Shown one piece after another: positions 52,150 through 60,373 of a DNA stretch of 64,000 bases. The notes under the pieces are model-generated. The model was not told the origin of the DNA. It searched no databases and saw nothing but the letters and a program-made list of their open reading frames with translations. This stretch comes from Firmicutes bacterium UBA1739 (GTDB lineage: Bacteria > Bacillota > Clostridia > Peptostreptococcales > Anaerovoracaceae), in contig DCHZ01000003.1 of the NCBI GenBank assembly GCA_002315385.1, positions 1 through 64,000 on the forward strand. The letters run 5' to 3'. The position numbers and the translations under genes were made by a program. Position 1 is the first letter of the stretch. Each line of letters opens with the position of its first letter.

Positions 52150-53034
52150 TTACCGATCATCGTACGAAACCGGTGTTTCTGTCTGCTTTTCTTTTTTGTT
52201 CTGCCCTCTGAAAATGACATAGGCTCCGAGTATGATGAGCCCCGCTCCTATCCAGGTAAACACTGCCGGGATCTCGCTCCATACGATTATTCCGAGTAGT
52301 GCCGAGAAAATAATCGTTGTATAGCTGTATATTGATACTTCTGTTGCGGGCGCGTATTTATATGCGGTGGACATAATGAGCTGATATACAGTAGCTATAA
52401 TACCAAGGGAAATCAGCTGGAAAAACTGGAACAGCGAGGGCATTACCGGTTTTTCGAAAAACATTATGGGCAGGCATCCGACAGTGCAGATGGCGGAATA
52501 CCAGAAAACAATTACCTGAGAGTTGTCGGTTTCTCTTGCCTTGCGGAGAAAAGTATAGGTTATCGCCATGAAAACCGCAGACAGCACCGCAATTATGTAG
52601 TATTTGTTGACATCGGTAAACCCCGGTCTTATTATCATTACCGCGCCGATAAAGCTGAGTGAAAGGGCGACAATATGGAATGGTTTAATCTTTTCACCCA
52701 GGAATATCCAGCAGAATATTGCCAGCAGAAACGGATAAGTGTTTGAAAGGGTAACGGTTTCCGCTATAGGAGCATAGGAAAGTGCCATATAGTACAGCAT
52801 TGTACTGATGAAGCCTGTTACTCCGCGGCCCACAAGACTGAACCGGTTCACTCCTTTTAGGGATATTTTATTTTTCCATATTATGACAGACACGAAGATC
52901 AGACCGAAAAATGTTCTGAAAAACATCTTTTCGAAAACCGGAATATCGTGAATCCATTTTACAGTTGCCGACAGCAGAGCATAAACAAAGGCTGCAAGAA
53001 TCATCAGAAGGGCAGCCTTTTTCCTGTTATTCAT
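52150..53034 (-). CDS. EamA-family (DMT) transporter
   Basis: The protein (about 294 residues) has ten membrane helices in two EamA repeats and the family features LSATVKWI, EKMFFRTFFGL and SNTYPFLLAIFCWIFLGEKI. Substrates of this superfamily range from amino acids and metabolites to drugs, and none can be assigned. The start ATG at 53034 has AGAGG nine bases upstream; a longer frame to 53079 lacks one. It is monocistronic. Confidence 0.9.
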   Translation of the reverse strand: MNNRKKAALLMILAAFVYALLSATVKWIHDIPVFEKMFFRTFFGLIFVSVIIWKNKISLKGVNRFSLVGRGVTGFISTMLYYMALSYAPIAETVTLSNTYPFLLAIFCWIFLGEKIKPFHIVALSLSFIGAVMIIRPGFTDVNKYYIIAVLSAVFMAITYTFLRKARETDNSQVIVFWYSAICTVGCLPIMFFEKPVMPSLFQFFQLISLGIIATVYQLIMSTAYKYAPATEVSIYSYTTIIFSALLGIIVWSEIPAVFTWIGAGLIILGAYVIFRGQNKKEKQTETPVSYDDR

Positions 53035-53124
53035 ATAATAAAACCTCTTTTCCGAACAAAATATAGATTGAGTTACCAAACAGCAAATATAATCATCAAA
53101 TATTCGATTAATTTTATCACTAAA

Positions 53125-53153
53125 TTGATTTTATTACAATAATCGGTTATAAT
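53125..53153 (+). promoter_or_regulatory. Promoter for acn-icd
   Basis: TTGATT (53125-53130) and TATAAT (53148-53153) are 17 bases apart. A leader of about 120 bases precedes the acn ATG; I see no known riboswitch in it. Confidence 0.78.
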
Positions 53154-53279
53154 TATTTATTATCGACTTTTCGGAAATCGTGTTTTTCTTTATGATTCCG
53201 GGAAATATGCTCCGGAGTCCGTTGAAAAATATGAGTAAATATCCGCAAGGAATAAAGAATTGTAATAAGGAGTGTAGAA

Positions 53280-55202
53280 ATGGGCAAAACATTAGCATAC
53301 AAGATATTGGAAAATCATCTGATGGAAGGCTCTCTCAAGGCAGGAAATGAAGTCACAATTAAAATAGACCAGACTCTTACACAGGATTCCACAGGTACAA
53401 TGGTATATCTTCAGTTAGAGGCAATGGAAGTGGACAGAATTCAGACAGAGCTTTCTGTGGCGTATATTGATCATAACACATTACAGACCGGTTTCGAAAA
53501 TGCAGATGACCACGCTTTTATAAAAAGTGTTGCCAAAAGACACGGTGTTCTTTTTTCAAAACCGGGCAACGGAATCTGCCATCAGCTTCAGCTTGAAAAT
53601 TTCGGAATTCCGGGAAAAACGCTTCTGGGTTCCGATAGCCATACTCCGACAGGTGGCGGAATCGGAATGATAGCTATAGGAGCCGGCGGTCTTGACGTGG
53701 CGGTTGCCATGGCAAAGGGAACATACAGTCTGACCGTTCCTAAGGTTATAAATGTTCATCTCACGGGAGAACTGAAACCGTGGGTAAGTGCAAAAGATGT
53801 TATTCTTTATGTTCTGCAGCAGCTTACGGTAAAAGGCGGTGTAGGTAAAATCGTTGAGTATACAGGTGAGGGCGTAAAAAATCTCACAGTACCTGACAGA
53901 GCAACAATAACAAATATGGGTGCCGAACTGGGTGCTACAACATCTGTGTTCCCAAGTGATGAAAACACAAGAAAATTCCTGGCATCTCAGGGCAGAGAGA
54001 AAGACTTCGTTCCTATGGAAGCGGACAAAGATGCCGTATACGATGAGATTCTTGAAGTGAATCTTTCCGAACTCGTACCTCTTGCGGCAAAACCTCATAG
54101 CCCGGATAACGTGGACTCGGTAGAAAATATCGGCAGAATAAAAATCGATCAGGTTGCGATAGGAAGCTGCACAAATTCTTCATATACAGATCTGATGAAG
54201 GTAGCTGCTATATTAAAAGGCAAAAAGGTCAATGAAAATGTCAGCCTCGTAATATCACCGGGTTCCAGTAAGATACTGAGCAGGCTGGCAAAAAACGGTG
54301 CTCTTACCGACATTATCAATGCCGGAGCAAGAGTAATTGAGAATGCCTGCGGACCGTGCATAGGAATGGGGCAGTCCCCGAAATCAGGTGCGGTTTCCCT
54401 CAGAACCTTCAACAGAAATTTCAAAGGAAGAAGCGGAACCAAAGATGCCGAGGTTTATCTCGTGAGCCCGGAAACAGCGGCAGTATCGGCAATTAACGGA
54501 TATCTTACAGACGGAAGAGAAAGCGGAGAAGTGCTTCCTGTAATTAATCCATATGAAGATTTTCAGTTCAATGACAGCTTTTTTGTTTATCCGGCAGGAG
54601 CTGATAAAAACAGTACAGGTGTGGAAATGGGACCTAATATCAAACCGTTCCCGAGAAATATCGCACTTCCTGCGGAAGTCAGAGGCAATGTTGTTCTTAA
54701 GGCCGGAAATAATATCACAACCGATGACATTATGCCTTCGGATTCAAGACTTCTTCCCTACAGATCAAACATACCGCATCTCTCCAACTACTGTTTTGAG
54801 CTGATTGACAGTGAGTTCCCCGCAAGATGCAGAGCAAATAACGGCGGAATTATTATAGGCGGTGAGAATTACGGTCAGGGCTCCAGCAGAGAGCATGCGG
54901 CACTGGTGCCTCTTTATCTGGGAATAAAAATCGTTCTTGCAAAATCCTTTGCGAGAATACATCGTTCAAACCTTATTAACAGCGGAATTATTCCACTTGT
55001 TTTTGCAGATGCGTCGGATTACGAGAAGGTTTCTCTCGGAGACGAGCTTGTTCTGGAGAATGCTGCCGGGCAGATTAACGGCGATAAGGTAATTATTAAA
55101 AACCTGACCACAGGGGAAAGCTATGAAGCTCTTCATAATCTGCAGGATCTTGAAAAGAAGATGATTATGGCGGGCGGCAAAATTAACATGATGAAAGCAT
55201 AG
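53280..55202 (+). CDS. acn: Aconitate hydratase
   Basis: The 640-residue protein has the Fe-S cluster cysteines Cys297 (GSCTNSS), Cys357 and Cys360 (CGPC), GSDSHTPTGGG (117-127) and the swivel-domain motif GQGSSREHAAL. It converts citrate to isocitrate. It is of the short aconitase type (about 640 residues) found in Clostridia. AAGGAGTG precedes ATG. It is followed after 11 bases by isocitrate dehydrogenase. Confidence 0.94.
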   Translation: MGKTLAYKILENHLMEGSLKAGNEVTIKIDQTLTQDSTGTMVYLQLEAMEVDRIQTELSVAYIDHNTLQTGFENADDHAFIKSVAKRHGVLFSKPGNGICHQLQLENFGIPGKTLLGSDSHTPTGGGIGMIAIGAGGLDVAVAMAKGTYSLTVPKVINVHLTGELKPWVSAKDVILYVLQQLTVKGGVGKIVEYTGEGVKNLTVPDRATITNMGAELGATTSVFPSDENTRKFLASQGREKDFVPMEADKDAVYDEILEVNLSELVPLAAKPHSPDNVDSVENIGRIKIDQVAIGSCTNSSYTDLMKVAAILKGKKVNENVSLVISPGSSKILSRLAKNGALTDIINAGARVIENACGPCIGMGQSPKSGAVSLRTFNRNFKGRSGTKDAEVYLVSPETAAVSAINGYLTDGRESGEVLPVINPYEDFQFNDSFFVYPAGADKNSTGVEMGPNIKPFPRNIALPAEVRGNVVLKAGNNITTDDIMPSDSRLLPYRSNIPHLSNYCFELIDSEFPARCRANNGGIIIGGENYGQGSSREHAALVPLYLGIKIVLAKSFARIHRSNLINSGIIPLVFADASDYEKVSLGDELVLENAAGQINGDKVIIKNLTTGESYEALHNLQDLEKKMIMAGGKINMMKA

Positions 55203-55213
55203 AAAGGAACATT

Positions 55214-56350
55214 ATGGAAGCTTATCTTGAAAAATTTGAGAGCATTGTAAAACAGCAGCTGGCAAGAGTAGAAAGAATGAAAAACGACAGAAATTTTGTT
55301 GATTATAAAGCTTTGGATAAAATAGTAATCGGCGTGGTAGGCGGTGACGGAATCGGTCCTGCTATTACCGCTCAGGCAAAAAGGGTTCTGGAATTTCTGC
55401 TTGCTGATGAAGTAAATCAGGGAAAAGTCGAGTTCAGAGTAATCGACGGATGTACGATTGAAAACAGAGCGGCGGCAGGAAAGGCAATTCCGGATGACGT
55501 GCTGGAAGAGCTTAAGAAGTGCGATGTTATTCTTAAAGGTCCTACAACAACTCCGAGAAAAGGAGACAAATGGTCAAATGTAGAGAGTGCGAATGTTGCT
55601 ATGAGAAAGGAACTGGATCTGTTCGCAAACGTCCGACCTGTAAAGGTTCCGGAACTGGGCATAGACTGGACCTTCTTCAGAGAAAATACAGAATGCATGT
55701 ATGCTCTGGGAAGTCAGGGCGTAAACATCGGAGATGATATTGCTTTCGATTTCAGAGTATGTACATCTCCCGGAGCGGAGAGAATTGCACGCCTTGCCTT
55801 TGAATATGCGAGAAATAACGGTAAAAAGAGGGTTACAATCGTAACCAAGGCAAATGTTGTAAAGACAACTGACGGAAAATTTCTTGAAGAGTGTAAAAAA
55901 GTAGCCGGGGAATATCCGGAAATCGAAGTAGATGACTGGTATATTGATATAATGACGGCAAAGCTCATAGATGAAAAGAGAAGAACTCAGTTTGAGGTTC
56001 TGATTCTTCCTAATCTCTACGGTGATATCCTCACGGACGAAGCTGCGGAATTCCAGGGGGGTGTCGGGACTGCCGGAAGTGCCAACCTGGGTAAACACTA
56101 CTGCATGTTTGAGGCTATTCACGGCTCGGCTCCGAGAATGGTGGATGAAGGAAGAGATATCTATGCCGATCCCTGCAGTGTAATTCGTGCCGGTGCCATG
56201 CTGCTGTCACATATCGGATATCAGCAGCAGGCGGACAGACTTTATGCTGCTCTTGATGCGTGTGCCGAAGAAGGAAAATATGTGATGACCGGAAGAAGTG
56301 ACGGTGCAACCGGCGCTCAGTACGCGGATTATATTATGGAGAAGCTCTAG
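55214..56350 (+). CDS. icd: Isocitrate dehydrogenase (isocitrate/isopropylmalate dehydrogenase family)
   Basis: The 378-residue protein has VVGGDGIGPAI, RKGDKWSNVESANVAMRKEL, FFRENTECMYALG, NLYGDILTDEAAEFQGGVG and the end region HGSAPR. The RENTE element and its place next to acn favour isocitrate as substrate over isopropylmalate. With acn and a citrate synthase elsewhere it would make 2-oxoglutarate for glutamate. Cofactor use cannot be judged reliably. AAAGGA precedes ATG. Confidence 0.85.
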   Translation: MEAYLEKFESIVKQQLARVERMKNDRNFVDYKALDKIVIGVVGGDGIGPAITAQAKRVLEFLLADEVNQGKVEFRVIDGCTIENRAAAGKAIPDDVLEELKKCDVILKGPTTTPRKGDKWSNVESANVAMRKELDLFANVRPVKVPELGIDWTFFRENTECMYALGSQGVNIGDDIAFDFRVCTSPGAERIARLAFEYARNNGKKRVTIVTKANVVKTTDGKFLEECKKVAGEYPEIEVDDWYIDIMTAKLIDEKRRTQFEVLILPNLYGDILTDEAAEFQGGVGTAGSANLGKHYCMFEAIHGSAPRMVDEGRDIYADPCSVIRAGAMLLSHIGYQQQADRLYAALDACAEEGKYVMTGRSDGATGAQYADYIMEKL

Positions 56351-56402
56351 ACAATCTGAGCCGTAGTATATATGCTGCTTAAGAAGAACAAAATAAAAGA
56401 GA

Positions 56403-56429
56403 AAGAAGATGCCGATAAGGCATCTTCTT
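56403..56429 (+). other. Perfect 11-bp hairpin after icd
   Basis: AAGAAGATGCC (56403-56413) pairs with GGCATCTTCTT (56419-56429) over GATAA. No T run follows, but the 3' arm ends in TTCTT, so it may be a weak terminator or mRNA stabiliser. Confidence 0.55.
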
Positions 56430-56455
56430 CCAGGAATAAGAGAGTGTATTAGAAG

Positions 56456-56492
56456 TTGATAATTGCAAATTAGAATGATAATTAATTATCAA
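56456..56492. repeat. AT-rich palindrome cluster in the acn-icd / SIR2 cassette gap
   Basis: TTGATAATT (56456-56464) and AATTATCAA (56484-56492) are inverted copies, and TGATAATTAATTATCA (56476-56491) is a perfect 16-bp palindrome made of the same element. So three TGATAATT-type half-sites lie in 37 bases, a layout typical of a regulator site. The rest of the 382-base gap is AT-rich, with only a weak promoter at its right end. Confidence 0.5.
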
Positions 56493-56642
56493 ACTTATTA
56501 TACACAAATTGTTATAGTAAATCAACAATTATTTTAACTTTTTTTAAAGAAATTAATAATTATTGTCACTGTTCACGGTCGCCGGAAACAATTATGAAAT
56601 CAGTATTGTACTGAATGGATTCGAAACGACTGTTGTGCAGTT

Positions 56643-56671
56643 TTGAATAAATTACATGCGTTGGGCATAAT
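56643..56671 (+). promoter_or_regulatory. Probable promoter for the SIR2-like cassette
   Basis: TTGAAT (56643-56648) and CATAAT (56666-56671) are 17 bases apart, 61 bases before the GTG start at 56733. Confidence 0.5.
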
Positions 56672-56732
56672 ACGTAATATGTTTTTGAAGTGCCGACAGT
56701 GCTGAGATTATGCTTTGAAAGGAAAGAATAGA

Positions 56733-57389
56733 GTGAACAGCAGGGAAGAAGTGTATCAGAAACTTGATATTTGCGAAGCTGAAGATATGAAATACGAGGA
56801 ATCCTTTGCGGCTTTGATGGAGCTGGATGAGCCGGTGGAGGAAGATGCTTTTTTCGGCCTGTTTTCGGAAGTATCAATTGATGAAATGAAAGAGCTTTCG
56901 GATAAATATCTTGAAGAAATAGTATCGTCAATCCCTGACGACAGGCTTGAGTTTTATACTTTGATGTCCTCGTACAAAAGGAATCTGAGAGGGTTTTTCA
57001 ATTATCACAGGGAAGAGGGAAACAGATTTGCCGCAATTTCCGAATTATTCCGATTCAGAGAATGGTATCGGGACAGCGAAAAGGTGCTGTGCACCGATTT
57101 AAACGATAACAGAGAGTTTAAGGCAAGCGTGTGTGAGGCTTTGTTTATGGAAAGAATGGAACGAATGTCTCTGGGCAGATTCTCACTGGATTTTGAATCG
57201 GCTATGGATCTGGATTTTGATGAATTTGAAGATTACGCAGATGATGATGAAGGTCAGGATGATTTTATAGATATTGATGAAAATAATGATAATGATCCGA
57301 GAATAACGCTTGTTGATCCTGTCAATCCCGTGATTGACGGAGAAAAATACGAAGATGAGTATGAAAACGGTGGTGAGTATTTACAATGA
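56733..57389 (+). CDS. Acidic protein of unknown function, first gene of SIR2-like cassette
   Basis: The product (about 218 residues) is soluble and very acidic, most of all in the last 60 residues (long D/E runs). A central helical part has SLGRFSLDFESAMDLDFDEF. No known motif is seen. The start is GTG 56733 with AAAGGAAAG nine bases upstream; TTG 56715 lies at that ribosome site. It overlaps the next gene by four bases. The acidic tail could mimic nucleic acid or mask a basic partner, but that is speculation. Confidence 0.7.
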   Translation: MNSREEVYQKLDICEAEDMKYEESFAALMELDEPVEEDAFFGLFSEVSIDEMKELSDKYLEEIVSSIPDDRLEFYTLMSSYKRNLRGFFNYHREEGNRFAAISELFRFREWYRDSEKVLCTDLNDNREFKASVCEALFMERMERMSLGRFSLDFESAMDLDFDEFEDYADDDEGQDDFIDIDENNDNDPRITLVDPVNPVIDGEKYEDEYENGGEYLQ

Positions 57390-57997
57390 CAGAACAGCAG
57401 ATTAAACAGTTGATATGCATAGATGACTGGTCGGAGCTTGACAATCCGGAACAGTTTTTTAAACTTATGAGCCATTATTACGATCTCGCTCCCGGAGTGC
57501 AGTCTAAAATTACGGCAAAAATTAATGATATTAACGGCATGGCCGACAAATTTAAGGAGTATTGTGCTTCAAATATCATGGATTATGAGCCATCGATTAT
57601 GATGGCTCTGTCCAAACAGATAGATGACATCAAGGCTGCGGTAGGCAGTACAAATAAAGTCCGGGGTCCGGAAAAAAGACAGAAAATATCTTATTTATAC
57701 AAAACATTTTCGGAATGGTTCGCCATCAGAAGTGAAGTAAGGTGTCAGCTCGGAAAAAGTGATTTCGTCTGCAATGTTGCGGATGCGATAACTCTGGCCG
57801 GGGACAGTAAAACCGGAGAAAATTCCGGTGATTTGAGTATGATACTGATGACCGGGGAAAGAGAATCAATAATGAAAGAACAGGATCAGAAGCTGTTTAC
57901 GGAAATGGATTTTGATATTGAAATGCTGGCCGAGCTTCTGGGAGAAGAAGCTGAACCCAGACTCGGAAGTAAAAAGAAGAAAAAATATATTATGTAG
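57386..57997 (+). CDS. Helical protein of unknown function, second gene of SIR2-like cassette
   Basis: This 203-residue soluble protein is predicted to be mostly helical, with an acidic front half and a Lys-rich end (GSKKKKKYIM). I do not recognise the family. It overlaps the previous gene by ATGA, so the two are coupled and probably act together. The region KVRGPEKRQKISYLYKTFSEWFA is basic and might bind a partner. The SIR2-like gene follows after 103 bases without a terminator. Confidence 0.7.
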   Translation: MTEQQIKQLICIDDWSELDNPEQFFKLMSHYYDLAPGVQSKITAKINDINGMADKFKEYCASNIMDYEPSIMMALSKQIDDIKAAVGSTNKVRGPEKRQKISYLYKTFSEWFAIRSEVRCQLGKSDFVCNVADAITLAGDSKTGENSGDLSMILMTGERESIMKEQDQKLFTEMDFDIEMLAELLGEEAEPRLGSKKKKKYIM

Positions 57998-58100
57998 CTA
58001 TCGGCAGTAAAAATTTATTGGCCTGTTTTCATCCCGAATGATGTGAACCGCAACATAATATCTGTATATTTGTGAGCGTATTTTGAAAGGAGGTCAGATA

Positions 58101-59036
58101 TTGAAAAAGAATCGTTATCCTCAGGTGCTGCTTTTGGGAAACGGATTAAACCGGGCTTTCGGAGGAGTTTCCTGGGATGAGCTGCTGGATAAAATATCTG
58201 TGAGAAACGATATTAAGGCAGAAAATCTTTCCGCACCGGAACCCCTCAGAGCAATTACCGTAACCAATAATAATATCGATGTAGCAATGAAAACTCACAA
58301 AGTTGATTTGTTCGGTAAAATTCAGACTGTTGAGCAATGGGAAATTCTGGACCGTATACTGAGTATGGGGTTTGACTGCATACTGACAACAAACTTCAGC
58401 TATGAACTGGAATCTGCGGCAATGGGAGTGGCTTCACTTACCGAGTCGCAGGTAAAAAAGCTTCAGAAACACAGTGATGATGTTGAACGTGCAGACAATC
58501 AGTATCTCATTCATACATATAATGAAGTGGTTTCGGTTTCGGATAAACAGGTAAACAGAATCTGGCATATTCACGGAGAGGCCAGAAAGACGAACAGTAC
58601 GATTCTCGGACATTACTATTACGGAAACCTTCTTTTTAAAATCAGAGATTACTGCAATGATAACTGTAATAAAAAATGTGTTGTTAATATGAAGGACGGA
58701 AAATTCAATATCAACAGCTGGATTGATGCCTTCATTTTAGGTGATGTGTATATTCTAGGCTTCGGCTTCGGCCTGTCTGAATTTGATTTATGGTGGCTGT
58801 TAAATCGCAGAAAAAGAAAAAGAAACAATTCAGGGGATATGTTTTTTTATGAACCGGAGCATGTCATATTTAATGAAAAAGCAGATCTTCTGTCAATTTT
58901 CGATGTGGAAAGTGTGCATTGCGGAATGAAAAAACAGATTAATGACAAAGGAAAAGAGCATTTTCCGGGGGATTACAGGGAGTTCTATAAAGCCGCTTTG
59001 GATGATATTGAGATGAAAATGAAAGAAAGCAGATAA
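58101..59036 (+). CDS. SIR2-like domain protein, candidate NADase effector
   Basis: The 311-residue protein has SIR2-like hallmarks: a Gly-rich nucleotide loop LLGNGLNRAFGG (11-22), LTTNFSYELE with Asn98, the catalytic-type His motif WHIHGE (155-160) and LGFGFGLSEFDLWWLL (219-234). Three cysteines at 185, 189 and 193 are close together. Proteins of this group in defence systems (for example ThsA-like or DSR-like) degrade NAD+. The Asn and His needed for that are present. The usual TTNYD has Ser in place of Asp (TTNFS). The start is TTG 58101, seven bases after AAAGGAGG. Not a normal sirtuin deacetylase. Confidence 0.8.
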   Translation: MKKNRYPQVLLLGNGLNRAFGGVSWDELLDKISVRNDIKAENLSAPEPLRAITVTNNNIDVAMKTHKVDLFGKIQTVEQWEILDRILSMGFDCILTTNFSYELESAAMGVASLTESQVKKLQKHSDDVERADNQYLIHTYNEVVSVSDKQVNRIWHIHGEARKTNSTILGHYYYGNLLFKIRDYCNDNCNKKCVVNMKDGKFNINSWIDAFILGDVYILGFGFGLSEFDLWWLLNRRKRKRNNSGDMFFYEPEHVIFNEKADLLSIFDVESVHCGMKKQINDKGKEHFPGDYREFYKAALDDIEMKMKESR

Positions 59037-59049
59037 GGAGAAGGGCATC

Positions 59050-60189
59050 ATGGCGTATGACGAAACCGAAATTGAGTCTAAAGGCGGGATTAAGGGATTT
59101 ATTAAAAAAAACTTAGTGATGCTGGCTGCTCTGACGGCGGCTGCTGTTACGAGTATTTTTGTACCGATAGACGCCGAATATAAAGGATATTTTGATTTCA
59201 AGACGCTGACCTGCCTGTTTTGTGTTCTGGCGGTGGTTTGCGCTCTGAAAAACATCAATTTCTTCTATATTCTTGCGGAAAAAGTAGTTAAGAAATTTAA
59301 AACGGCCAGAATGAGTGTTCTGGCTTTGGTTTATATAACTTTTATCGGCTCGATGCTTATTGCGAATGACATGGCGCTTATTACTTTTCTTCCTCTGGGT
59401 TATTTTGTACTGACAAGTACGGGCAAAGAAAAGTATATGGCATTTACCTTTGTAATGCAGAACATTGCCGCTAATCTGGGAGGAATGCTGACACCTTTCG
59501 GTAATCCCCAGAATTTATACTTATATACAAAATACAACATACCGGTATTCGAGTTTCTCGGAATAATGATAGTTCCGTTTCTGATATCGGTTTTTTTGAT
59601 TACATTGTGCTGTATAATTTTTGTGAAACCCGAAGAGCTGTGTTTTCAGGGAGAGGAGCTGTCTTTTGACAGAAACCGTGCATTTGTTTACCTTGTTCTG
59701 TTTGTACTGGCTATTGCGATTGTTTTTCGCGGCATTCCTTATCCGGCAGGGCTGGCAGTAATTCCGGCGGTTATATTTATTATGGATAAAAAAGCACTGA
59801 AAAAGGTGGATTACCCTTTGCTTATGACTTTTGTGTTTTTCTTTATTTTTGCCGGAAATATGGCAAGAATCGGGCCTGTACGGGATTTTTTTTCGGCATG
59901 CATGGAAAAAAGCACTCTGTTATTCAGTACCCTGTCATGTCAGGTGATAAGTAATGTGCCGTCGGCAATACTGCTCTCGCAGTTTACCGATAATTACAGA
60001 GATCTGCTTGTCGGGGTAAATATCGGTGGAGTGGGTACGCTTGTTGCATCACTGGCAAGTCTGATAACCTTCCGGGAATACATTAAGCATAATCCCGAAA
60101 AGACGGGACATTATCTTGCCGTTTTTTCAGCGTTTAATTTCTCTTTTCTTGCTATATTGCTGATAACAATGACGATAATGAAAATCTGA
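59050..60189 (+). CDS. SLC13/ArsB-like permease next to the SIR2-like gene
   Basis: This 379-residue protein has about ten membrane helices and features of the ion transporter superfamily: ANDMALITFLPLG, GGMLTPFGNPQNLYLY and a second-half SNVPSAILL. It is shorter than the permease at 5.8 kb and only distantly alike. It starts 13 bases after the SIR2-like stop, with GGAGAAGG, so the two genes are probably co-transcribed. The substrate is unknown; a function with the SIR2-like protein is possible but not shown. Confidence 0.82.
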   Translation: MAYDETEIESKGGIKGFIKKNLVMLAALTAAAVTSIFVPIDAEYKGYFDFKTLTCLFCVLAVVCALKNINFFYILAEKVVKKFKTARMSVLALVYITFIGSMLIANDMALITFLPLGYFVLTSTGKEKYMAFTFVMQNIAANLGGMLTPFGNPQNLYLYTKYNIPVFEFLGIMIVPFLISVFLITLCCIIFVKPEELCFQGEELSFDRNRAFVYLVLFVLAIAIVFRGIPYPAGLAVIPAVIFIMDKKALKKVDYPLLMTFVFFFIFAGNMARIGPVRDFFSACMEKSTLLFSTLSCQVISNVPSAILLSQFTDNYRDLLVGVNIGGVGTLVASLASLITFREYIKHNPEKTGHYLAVFSAFNFSFLAILLITMTIMKI

Positions 60190-60373
60190 TAATAAAAAGG
60201 ACGGCGGGTCCGGCAGTAATAACTGATCGAAAGAATCCGCAGAATCACAGGATATCTTGTCGGAGATATGAGCCGCTGGAATAATGCTAAGGCGGCCGAG
60301 GAGGCGGACAGAGTTAAACACGGAGTTGAAATGGTGGGGATGTAAACGTAAATCCACCGGAAAGCGGAATATT
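60190..60373 (+). other. Leader region upstream of adenine deaminase with several stems
   Basis: In this 184-base gap, ATATCT/AGATAT (about 60252-60269) and GCCGC/GCGGC (about 60272-60296) can form stems, and GGTGG/CCACC (about 60331-60358) lies just before the ribosome site GGAAAG. It does not fit the purine riboswitch consensus that I know. An open frame from ATG 60284 runs through it into ade but has no ribosome site. Confidence 0.4.

Noticed and set aside
60190..60373. Purine riboswitch before adenine deaminase
   Set aside because: The conserved core elements of the purine aptamer and its three-way junction are not visible.
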